A DNA stretch of 46,299 nucleotides from the NCBI GenBank assembly GCA_040235375.1, contig JBECKQ010000437.1, positions 1 to 46,299 on the forward strand, given 5' to 3'. Position numbers and translations under genes: made by a program. This DNA is from JBECKQ01 sp040235375. GTDB taxonomy: Bacteria > Planctomycetota > Phycisphaerae > UBA1845. Below are positions 16,975 to 24,558 of the stretch, piece by piece (positions within the stretch are counted from its first letter, which is position 1; every line of letters starts with the position of its first letter). The notes beneath the pieces were generated by a model. That model was not told the origin of the DNA. It searched no databases and saw only the letters and a list, made by a program, of their open reading frames with translations.

Positions 16975-19746
16975 TCACATCGGCCCCGAGAGCACATTGG
17001 CCAGCGCCGTCCAATCGTCCATGTTCACCAACCAGTCGCTCGTATCGACATTGGCACACGCGCAGCCGGGATCGTCCACGACGCTCCTGCCGAAGCAGTC
17101 GAGGAAGACTTGCAGGTCCAGCAGATCGACGTCGCCGTCGGCGTCCGCGTCACCCGGCGAGCCGCAGCTCGGGCAGTCGCCCACCTGCACGGTGGCATAA
17201 TCGCTATAGGTAATGCACACCGGCGAAGTGGTGAACGCCAGCGCCCGATACTCACCGGCGTCCTCCGGCTGGAGCCCGGTCAGCTCGAGCATCGGGCCGG
17301 AGCCCACGACTTGTGTATCGAGACGCCACTGGTAAGTCACCGGCAACGGTGAGGTGGCCGCCACAGCCAGCACGACAGTACCCCCCACCTCGCCGCACGT
17401 GTCCTCCGGCTGAACGGTGATGATCGGACTCACCACACGAAGGGTGCTCTCACTCGACGTGACGGATTCGCACTCGTTGAAGACAACACATTTGAACGTT
17501 CGTCCATCGTCCGCGTGGGTCAGATTGAAGACGCGAAGCTCATTGGTACCGACACCAGTGTAGTCCGGTCCGTTTACGAGCGGCATGGCCCCCTCGTACC
17601 ACTGGTACATGGGCGGCGGCGAGCCGCCGGCGACGGTCAGCGTGAAGAGAGCGGAGCCGCCTGCACACGCGTTGACCGTCGCGGGCGGCTGCGTCGTGAT
17701 CTCGCCGAGCTGGATGACGCTCAACGTGGCCGGGGCGCTGTCGGCAACCAGGCAGCCATCCGTGACCGCGCACGCGTACGTACCTTCGTCCGCCACGTCA
17801 ATGTTCCGCACGGTGAGCGTTGGCGTGGCCGTACCGAGATAGTCGGCGCCGTCCATCAGCGGCGTGCCGCCCTTCGTCCACGCGTACGACAGCGACATGC
17901 CGGCCGCGGATACGGAGAACGTCACATCCGCGCCCGGGCAGCCGTTGGTGGACAGCGGTTGCTGTGTTATGAGGTTGGCGGTCTGGCAGTCATCAGGCAC
18001 ACCGTTGCCGTCGCAGTCGTTTCCGGCAAGCTGGCATTCGTCAGGCACGCCGTCGGAATTGCAGTCCGGGCTGGTACCGCCCCGCACGTCGCAGTCGTCC
18101 GGCACGCCATTGGTGTTGCAGTCGTCGCCGACGAGCTGGCATTCGTCCGGGACGCTGTCCAGATTGCAGTCGTTGCTTGTCCCGCTGGCGATATCGCAAT
18201 CGTCGGCCACGCCGTTCTGATTACAGTCGAATTCGCACTGATCGGGGATCCCGTTCGTGTTGCAGTCGAGGCTCGTGCCCGCCGCGATCTCGTCCAGGTC
18301 GTTGACGCCGTTTCCGTTGCAGTCGCGATTCTCGATCCGCAGGTAGTAAACGTCCTGCTCGCCGTTGAACGTCGCGGCGTACGCCAGGCTGGCTCCGTAG
18401 TTATCAGAGACCATGTCGTAGTAGTCTCCGATCTTGCTCTGGTTCGGGTAGCCAAGATGAGAGTTGAACGGAATGCTGACGGGAATGTTAGCGGAGAACG
18501 TCACGCCGCCGTCGACGGAAAACGCGTAATAGAGTTCTGACTCAATGGCCGTCGGGTCCGCCCGCGTGTCGTTCCAGACGACGTCGATCCGGCCAAAGGG
18601 TGCCACCGACATCGTGCCGAACCACTGCCACGCGAAGGTACCCGGCGCGTCGTCGTTCACGCGGATCGGCGCGTTCCAACTGAGCCCGCCGTTCGTGCTG
18701 CGGGCGAACATGACGTCCAGCGGATCATCGCCGGGCGGATTGACGGAGCCGAGCAGATAAACGTGATCGCGATTCGCACCGCGCGCGTTTCCCGTTGCGA
18801 TCCACATCTGGCCGACGAGGCCGCCGGGATTCGGCGTGCCCCCCGACACGGTCGACCCACCGATGTTCACCGAGGCCAGATAGCTGAACGAGGGCGTTAC
18901 CGTCGCATCCCACGCATCGAGCGAGCGGAGCACCGGGGCGTGCGATGAAGACGCCGCGCCCGTGACGTACACCTGCCCGTCGGGCCCTACGGCGAGCGTT
19001 CCCCAGATCGGAAGCCCCGGCAGGGTGATCGGCGTCATAAAAGTCAGCCCGCCGTCGGTCGAGCGCGTGAACACGTCGTCTCCACAGCATGCGGCGACGT
19101 AGCTCCAGGCACAGTAGATGTTGCCCCGGCCGGGCCCCTCCGTCTTGTCCACGATCATCCACGCTTTGTCACCGCCGTACGCGTCGATCGACGGGCCCCA
19201 CGTGACGCCCCCGTCGAACGATCGGAACAACTGGCACGTGAAATCGTTCATCAGGCTGTAGTAATAGAAAACGCCGTCCGCGCTCGAGTCGAGCACCGGG
19301 TCACTTCGGAAGAGTCCGGCCTGCAGCGAGCCGGGAAACGTCCACGTGGTACCGCCATCCTGGCTGTACGCCCGACCTGCCTGTCGAAAGTTCGACATGA
19401 CCGAGTCGAACTGCCGCCAGCCGATCGCGATGCGATCGGGATTCGTCGGATCGACCGCGATCGACGGTTCGTTTGCAGCATCGCCAAAGATGTTGTTACC
19501 CAGCGCGTCGACATTTACCTGTACGGAATCGAAACCGTTCCGCGAATACACTGCCCGCGGTCGTACCGGACCGCCCAACGGGGCCAGCGGTCCCGGCACC
19601 GGCGGCTGATCCATACGTTCGAGAGGCTCCTGCCGTTTCGGCGGCCCCGGCGAGTCCGCGAGAGCGATGCGCGTCGAGAGGCAAATCACAACGGCGTAGA
19701 ACGCAATCGCTATCGCCCGATAATCCATACGCGGCGCGCTGGACAT
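16975..19746 (-). CDS. Large secreted protein: BNR propeller, DCN repeats, Ig-like domains, dockerin-like C-terminus
   Basis: The 923-residue protein has a signal peptide (about 1-31) and a sialidase/BNR-like beta-propeller (about 60-460) with Asp-box segments such as SQDGGTTW, SFDGGVTWGP, STDGGLTF, STNGGLSW and SVDGGVTF. Seven DCNxNGVPDxC repeats follow (about 475-587), then three Ig-like domains (about 590-850; YACAVTDGC, FKCVVFNEC). The C-terminal Asp-rich dockerin-like segment is GDADADGDVDLLDLQVFLDC. The ATG at 19746 has GGAGAGG just upstream. It is probably an exported or cell-surface protein. Sialidase catalytic residues were not verified, so an enzymatic role is not claimed. Confidence 0.85.
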   Translation of the reverse strand: MSSAPRMDYRAIAIAFYAVVICLSTRIALADSPGPPKRQEPLERMDQPPVPGPLAPLGGPVRPRAVYSRNGFDSVQVNVDALGNNIFGDAANEPSIAVDPTNPDRIAIGWRQFDSVMSNFRQAGRAYSQDGGTTWTFPGSLQAGLFRSDPVLDSSADGVFYYYSLMNDFTCQLFRSFDGGVTWGPSIDAYGGDKAWMIVDKTEGPGRGNIYCAWSYVAACCGDDVFTRSTDGGLTFMTPITLPGLPIWGTLAVGPDGQVYVTGAASSSHAPVLRSLDAWDATVTPSFSYLASVNIGGSTVSGGTPNPGGLVGQMWIATGNARGANRDHVYLLGSVNPPGDDPLDVMFARSTNGGLSWNAPIRVNDDAPGTFAWQWFGTMSVAPFGRIDVVWNDTRADPTAIESELYYAFSVDGGVTFSANIPVSIPFNSHLGYPNQSKIGDYYDMVSDNYGASLAYAATFNGEQDVYYLRIENRDCNGNGVNDLDEIAAGTSLDCNTNGIPDQCEFDCNQNGVADDCDIASGTSNDCNLDSVPDECQLVGDDCNTNGVPDDCDVRGGTSPDCNSDGVPDECQLAGNDCDGNGVPDDCQTANLITQQPLSTNGCPGADVTFSVSAAGMSLSYAWTKGGTPLMDGADYLGTATPTLTVRNIDVADEGTYACAVTDGCLVADSAPATLSVIQLGEITTQPPATVNACAGGSALFTLTVAGGSPPPMYQWYEGAMPLVNGPDYTGVGTNELRVFNLTHADDGRTFKCVVFNECESVTSSESTLRVVSPIITVQPEDTCGEVGGTVVLAVAATSPLPVTYQWRLDTQVVGSGPMLELTGLQPEDAGEYRALAFTTSPVCITYSDYATVQVGDCPSCGSPGDADADGDVDLLDLQVFLDCFGRSVVDDPGCACANVDTSDWLVNMDDWTALANVLSGPM
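17983..18326 (-). repeat. Seven tandem DCNxNGVPDxC-coding repeats
   Basis: Within the large secreted protein the motif D-C-N/D-x-N/D-x-V/I-P-D-x-C occurs seven times at about 36-60 bp spacing. The paired cysteines and Asp/Asn-rich loops suggest a disulfide-stabilised, calcium-binding spacer like thrombospondin type-3 repeats. The repeats are degenerate at DNA level, so they are old rather than recently amplified. Confidence 0.8.
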
Positions 19747-20097
19747 CTTCCTCTCCTGTGCCAGACCGCAGGTGGACGGCGGCTTGAGGACAAAACCCGA
19801 CATGGCATTAGCCCGGTGGGAGTACTTCCTGTCACGTCGACCCGGCATGCGGGAGACGAACCACCCCGGAATCAGTAGATCACTTTACGAATTTCAGCCA
19901 CGAGTGTCAATTGACGGATTACCCTGTGCACGACAATCGCTTCGTGGCAATCGCCAACGCGCAGCGCGACGCACCTCATGTCGTGGGGATGAAGTGACGA
20001 TGCTCTGTTAGTTGCGCGCCCTTGCCCGCCGCAACGGGCCGCGCCGCCGGAAGGGAATCCTGCACGCCGCAAGCTGTGCATGAGACCGACCTGTGCC
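19747..20097. other. Divergent intergenic region with a 10-bp palindrome
   Basis: This 351 bp gap separates the secreted propeller gene (minus) from the diguanylate cyclase gene (plus). It is relatively AT-rich in the middle and contains the perfect palindrome GTCAATTGAC at 19906-19915, which could be an operator or overlap a TTGAC -35 element. No gene or RNA was recognised. Confidence 0.4.
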
Positions 20098-21096
20098 ATG
20101 CCCGACGAGTCCTTTCGCATCCTGATCGTCGACGACGACCCGGCCTTCTTGCGTTTTCTCAAGAAGCTGCTGGACAACGCCGGTCACGACGTGCTCACCG
20201 CGCAGGACGGCGTGCAGGCGATGCGCCTGCTTCTCGATGAAGGTCCGCAGATGGTGATCACCGACGGAACGATGCCCGGTCTCGACGGCATCGAACTCTG
20301 CCGCGCGATCCGCAGCAACGAGGCGCTGGGCTTCGTCTACATCGTCCTCGTGACCGCACATACCGCCAAGCAGTACATGCTCCGCGCCTTCGAAGCCGGC
20401 GCGGACGACTTCCTGCTGAAGCCCATCGATCGCGCTGAGCTTCTCGCGCGCTTGCGCGCGGCGCGGCGGCTCATCAAGCTTCAGTCGGACCTCGACAAGC
20501 AGAATCGCGAGGTCCACCTCGCCAACGCCCGCATGGCCATGGCCGCCAGCCAGCTTGAAGAGGCCAACCGCAAACTCCAGATTCTGGCCACCACGGACGA
20601 GCTCACCGGCCTGCTCAATCGCCGCGAAACCATGAACCGGCTCGAGCAGCATTGGTCGCGTGCGCTCCGCCACCACGAGCCGCTATCCTGCATCCTCATC
20701 GACATCGACCATTTCAAGAGGGTCAACGACACGTACGGCCACGCCGCCGGCGACATGATCCTCAAGAAGATCGCCGAGGCACTTCGCAGCCTGGCCCGCG
20801 CCTACGAGGACGTGTGCCGAATCGGCGGAGAGGAGTTCCTCGTGCTGTGCCCGAAAGCTTCTCTGCACGAGGCGAACGAGGCGGCGCAGCGCTTCTGCAT
20901 CTTCGTCGGCGCGACCAAAGTACCCTTCAACGACACGAGCATCTCGGCCACGATCAGCGTGGGCGTCGCCGAAAAAGGGCCCGCCATGCGCTCGCCGGAG
21001 AACCTCCTCCGCTGTGCCGACGAGGCCATGTACGCGGCCAAGGCCGCCGGCCGCAACACCGTCCGCACCTACCGCGAACCGCCCGTCACCGCGTAG
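20098..21096 (+). CDS. Response regulator diguanylate cyclase (REC-GGDEF)
   Basis: This PleD-like two-domain protein (332 aa) makes cyclic di-GMP when phosphorylated. The receiver domain (about 5-125) has the acidic LIVDDDPAF, phosphoacceptor Asp56 in VITDGTMPG and the conserved Lys in FLLKPID. A coiled-coil-like linker (about 128-162) leads into the GGDEF domain with DELTGLLNRRE, CILIDIDHFKRVND and the active loop GGEEF (243-247). At the inhibitory-site position there is R-A-Y-E (Arg234...Glu237) instead of RxxD. An in-frame ATG six codons upstream is an alternative start; neither has a strong ribosome site. No partner kinase is nearby. Confidence 0.93.
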   Translation: MPDESFRILIVDDDPAFLRFLKKLLDNAGHDVLTAQDGVQAMRLLLDEGPQMVITDGTMPGLDGIELCRAIRSNEALGFVYIVLVTAHTAKQYMLRAFEAGADDFLLKPIDRAELLARLRAARRLIKLQSDLDKQNREVHLANARMAMAASQLEEANRKLQILATTDELTGLLNRRETMNRLEQHWSRALRHHEPLSCILIDIDHFKRVNDTYGHAAGDMILKKIAEALRSLARAYEDVCRIGGEEFLVLCPKASLHEANEAAQRFCIFVGATKVPFNDTSISATISVGVAEKGPAMRSPENLLRCADEAMYAAKAAGRNTVRTYREPPVTA

Positions 21097-21186
21097 CTCA
21101 CTACCACTCGCTATGTCTGCGTTCGTGCGAACGGATCCGGAGTGGACTTGATTGCCGCGGCAACACGAGTGCAAAATGGCGGCATC

Positions 21187-22716
21187 ATGGTTTCCGACCG
21201 TGCCTTTCTGGAAGACATGCACGACAACCAGTCGGCCCTTCCTGGGGTCGCGACGTCGGGCGACGAATCGCTGGAAACCGAGAAACCCTGGCCGGCTTAC
21301 TACGCCCTTGTCACCGCCTGGCTCCTGCCGGCGACGACCACGCGGCGAACGGCGCACGTTTCGCTTCCGCGGGCTTTTGCCGTTCACGCCATCGCCCTGG
21401 TCGTGACCGCCGTGGTCATTACAACTGCCAGGGAGCTACGCCTCACCGACCCGCGATACTGGCCGTGGCAACCGTTCATGAAGGGGTTCGACCACCTGCT
21501 CGTCGCTTTGCCGCTGCCGCGCAGCGGGGTTGCCGGGTTGGCACGCAAGGCTGTCGTCCTTTCGGCGATCGAGCTTATCTTCGCCGGCATGAGCATCGTG
21601 TTCCTGCCATTCGGAGCACGTGACGAATCGCTGTGGGACAGCATCCGCCATGTTTTGCGGAGGACCTGGCTGCACACTTCCCACGTGATGATTATCGCCA
21701 TCGTGCTCACCGTAGTCGGTATGACCGTCACAACCGAAAGGCAATGGTATCGTGAACACGCCGATCAGTACCGAAGAGTTCATCCACCCCCAGTCGATGC
21801 GGCGCGCTATGTTCAATACCGGCAAAGCGAGCTCGAGTATTTTCGGATTCTGCGAAGCACGCCGAGGCCATGGCTTGTGACGCTCGCTCCGCTGTTGCTG
21901 TCACTGGCGGGACTCTTCTCAGCGGCCTGGCTCCTATGGGCGCTGTTTCGAGGGATCACCGCCGCTCGACCGATGCGTTCGCTAAACCGGCCGCCGTTGT
22001 GCAGGCGGTGTGGCTACGAACTGACTGGGCTCGGACCGCAAGGGCGGTGCCCGGAGTGTGGACTCGACTTTCGACCTCCGCTCGATCATCGTCTATTGCC
22101 GGAATGCCCGTGGAATAGACGCCGCAAAATCGGGCGCGTGCGCGCATACGTGGCGACGGCCACCCGCATGATCCTTCATCCCGCGAAGTTCGGAGCTGCC
22201 CTGGACCCTCGAAAACCGATGCGGGACAGCCTTCTCTATCTTGCTGCGAGTGTCGGAGCGACGGTCGGACTCCTGGTCGTCACGGCGACGGCGTTTTCGG
22301 CGACCATTACGGGAGCTGATTTTGGGATGCCCATCCAGCTCCAACTCGCGGTCGATTTCACCGCCCCACTCGCGTTGGCCACGACGATCGGATCTCTCCT
22401 TCTGGTGGCTGTGCCAGCCTACGCTATTGGAACCGGTGATCGGTCGCGTACTGGACGGATCAGATTGAGCGCCGCCGCGCAATTCACGTCATACGGCTCC
22501 GCGTTCTTGCCCGTTTGGATGGCGATCTCGCTCATCACCGTAATCGTGCTTCTTCTCTGCAGTGGTTTTGTGCAGTCGTTTGCCCGCCGAATTGGCGCGC
22601 CCGTTATGCTCATCTACTTGTCGGTTTGGGGGACGGTGAATCTGCTCCTCCTCATCCAATACATCAGCATCTTCGTTCGTGGTTTGAAAGGCGTGCGCTA
22701 CGCCGCCTTCCGGTAG
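21187..22716 (+). CDS. Multi-pass membrane protein with embedded zinc ribbon
   Basis: The 509-residue protein has about eight hydrophobic segments, four before and four after a cytoplasm-type zinc ribbon, CRRCGYELTG...GRCPECGLDF. The two CxxC pairs should bind one zinc. The second half is reminiscent of Yip1/DUF1282-like membrane domains, but I would not assign it firmly. Proteins of this build are frequent in Phycisphaerae and have no known function. The start is uncertain: a GTG at 21142 opens the same frame 15 codons earlier, and neither has a convincing ribosome site. It follows the diguanylate cyclase gene by ~90 bp. Confidence 0.75.
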   Translation: MVSDRAFLEDMHDNQSALPGVATSGDESLETEKPWPAYYALVTAWLLPATTTRRTAHVSLPRAFAVHAIALVVTAVVITTARELRLTDPRYWPWQPFMKGFDHLLVALPLPRSGVAGLARKAVVLSAIELIFAGMSIVFLPFGARDESLWDSIRHVLRRTWLHTSHVMIIAIVLTVVGMTVTTERQWYREHADQYRRVHPPPVDAARYVQYRQSELEYFRILRSTPRPWLVTLAPLLLSLAGLFSAAWLLWALFRGITAARPMRSLNRPPLCRRCGYELTGLGPQGRCPECGLDFRPPLDHRLLPECPWNRRRKIGRVRAYVATATRMILHPAKFGAALDPRKPMRDSLLYLAASVGATVGLLVVTATAFSATITGADFGMPIQLQLAVDFTAPLALATTIGSLLLVAVPAYAIGTGDRSRTGRIRLSAAAQFTSYGSAFLPVWMAISLITVIVLLLCSGFVQSFARRIGAPVMLIYLSVWGTVNLLLLIQYISIFVRGLKGVRYAAFR

Positions 22717-22828
22717 CCGCTGCACAGTCCGCGCGCAAGGGAGCGGCGACCGCAAGTTCGCGGTCGCCGCGCTTTTCCACTCCAGTGTTTCGCGATCAGC
22801 CTCTTTGCGGCGCAGGTCGTCCGCCAGT

Positions 22829-23554
22829 CTACTGCCCAAGGAAGGCGGCAATGTCCGCCACCTGATCGGTGGTGAGCGAAATGCTCGCGTGCGTACCGGA
22901 CTGCAGGCCGTCGGTCAGTTGATCGGCCGAGAAACCGCTGATGTCCGGGGCGAAGCCGCTGGCGCCGTCCGCGCCATGGCAGGTAGCGCAGTTGTTGGCG
23001 AAAAGCGTTTGGCCCGTGGCCGCATCGCCACCGCCACCACCATCGCCGCCCCCACCTGAACCTTCGAGCAGCCAGGTGGCCACATCCTCGATCTCCTCCG
23101 CGGTGAGCGTCTTGCCCATGTGTACGGCGCCCGAGCCGAAACGCTGCTCGAGCGCGGCGAGTTCATTATTGCCCGCCAAGGCGGGACCGGCGCCACCTTC
23201 GGCATTGTCGCCGTGGCAAGCACCACAGCCCTTCGCGGCAAAAGTGGCCGCTCCGGCCGTCGCGTCGCCATTGGGCGTCTCGGTGCCATCGCCTCCGTCG
23301 CCGCCATCGCCTTCGTCACCACCATCACCTTCATCACCGCCGTCAGCCGGCGGCTGCTCTTCTTGCTGGGTGGCGTCGATCACCTGGTTGGCAAACTGCG
23401 TCAGCAGCAGATCGAGGAAGGTATTGCCCGCGGCATCGGCCGACTGGAACAGGAGTTCCGGCACGTTGGCGCCGCAACCGCCGATGCCCACGGCGAGCCC
23501 GAGCACGCCACCGAAAATCACCAGTGAAACGCCGCATCGACTGTAAAGCTTCAT
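22829..23554 (-). CDS. Dihaem c-type cytochrome lipoprotein
   Basis: The 241-residue protein has a leader ending in a lipobox-like GIGGC, so it should be lipid-anchored in the periplasm or outer membrane. After a linker rich in Gly, Asp and Glu (about 85-110, GDEGDGG repeats) come two class-I cytochrome c domains. Each has one haem site, CGACH and CATCH, and each ends in the usual terminal helix (EEIEDVATWLLEG; TTDQVADIAAFLGQ). A second Gly-rich linker (GGGGDGGGGGD) separates them. GGAGA is eight bases before the ATG. It heads away from the multihaem operon and may pass electrons to or from it. Confidence 0.9.
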   Translation of the reverse strand: MKLYSRCGVSLVIFGGVLGLAVGIGGCGANVPELLFQSADAAGNTFLDLLLTQFANQVIDATQQEEQPPADGGDEGDGGDEGDGGDGGDGTETPNGDATAGAATFAAKGCGACHGDNAEGGAGPALAGNNELAALEQRFGSGAVHMGKTLTAEEIEDVATWLLEGSGGGGDGGGGGDAATGQTLFANNCATCHGADGASGFAPDISGFSADQLTDGLQSGTHASISLTTDQVADIAAFLGQ

Positions 23555-23653
23555 AGTCCGTTCTCCAACGGGTTTGTCATTCCCTTCCGGTCGAGCACAC
23601 GTCGCCCGACGCGACGCCATCGCCCTGCTGCGCTGGCGGCGCGCGGCAACAGC

Positions 23654-24226
23654 CTACTCCTCTTTCTCCTTCGGCACGCTGATCCCCGGCCTGAGCATCG
23701 GACCGCTGCCGAAGTGTACTTCATGGCACTTCGTGCAGTCGGCCGCGTCGGGGCCGCTATGGGCATCCTGGCTGAGATCCTCCGGACCGCCGTGGCAGTC
23801 CGCGCAGAGCGACTCAACCTTGTTGGCCAGCAGGAATTTGTACTCGCTGCGGTGGGGCCGATGACACATCAGGCAATCGCCGGCCGCCACCGGCGGATGC
23901 TCCACCTCGTCGCTGAAATAGCGGGGGTGGCAGGCGCCGCACCACGACGACAGATCCTCGCGGACCTGCATCTGCGAGTCCGGATTGTGGCAGGCCTTGC
24001 AGTCGTGCTGCGCATACGGCGGATGAATGGAAGCGTACTGCTGCTCGAGGTCGGCGGCCTCCGGCAGCTCCTCGGCGGGTGTCTTCTTTTCCGCTTCGGC
24101 CTCGGCGGCCGCAGGCTTCTCGGGGACCTCGAAGAAAAAGTGCTTCAATCGCTCTTTCGCGCCTGGCGAGCAGCCGACGAACAGAGCGACGCCGACGATC
24201 GGGATCATCCAGGGTCGATTACGCAT
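23654..24226 (-). CDS. Pentahaem c-type cytochrome lipoprotein
   Basis: The 190-residue protein starts with a short leader ending LFVGCS, a good lipobox. A Glu/Ala-rich linker (about 38-62) follows, then five CxxCH haem sites: CKACH, CGACH, CLMCH, CADCH and CTKCH. The spacing, with CLMCHRPH and CTKCHEVH, is that of doubled-CXXCH cytochromes, where the extra His residues often serve as distal ligands. It lies 100 bp upstream of the dihaem gene on the same strand and is divergent from the beta-barrel operon. It is likely a periplasmic or outer-membrane-attached electron carrier. Confidence 0.9.
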   Translation of the reverse strand: MRNRPWMIPIVGVALFVGCSPGAKERLKHFFFEVPEKPAAAEAEAEKKTPAEELPEAADLEQQYASIHPPYAQHDCKACHNPDSQMQVREDLSSWCGACHPRYFSDEVEHPPVAAGDCLMCHRPHRSEYKFLLANKVESLCADCHGGPEDLSQDAHSGPDAADCTKCHEVHFGSGPMLRPGISVPKEKEE

Positions 24227-24558
24227 GCGAAGGCATCCTCGAGCCGCGCCTCGGTTTGCAGATGGCGATTAACATATTGCCGCAGCGCTCAAGTGCAACC
24301 CATTTTCGAGTTTCGTGGTCACCGGCCAGCCAGTGTCACGGCTAGTCACCGAAAGTTGGATGGATCAAAGACCTTGGTCCGGAGGCTGGCGCGGGGGAGT
24401 CCGGCAAGCCGATATTTGTCGAAGCGGTGGATGATTATAGGTTGCAACGGGCAGCCGGTGGCCTAAGATCGCTCACCGGTGCGGGTGGATGGAGAGGTGT
24501 TGGCGCGGTGCGCGCCGCGCTTCTCGGGAAAAGCGACACGCTTGAGCGAAGGTATGCC
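24227..24558. other. Divergent promoter region of the cytochrome island
   Basis: This 332 bp gap separates the pentahaem lipoprotein (minus) from the beta-barrel operon (plus). No gene or clear operator was found. An in-frame extension of the barrel frame to 24427 exists, but the ribosome site and signal peptide favour the ATG at 24559. Confidence 0.45.

Noticed and set aside
17983..18326. Regular ~50-bp pattern that could be taken for a CRISPR array
   Set aside because: It lies in frame inside a secreted protein and encodes DCNxNGVPDxC repeats. Units vary in sequence and length, and there are no cas genes.
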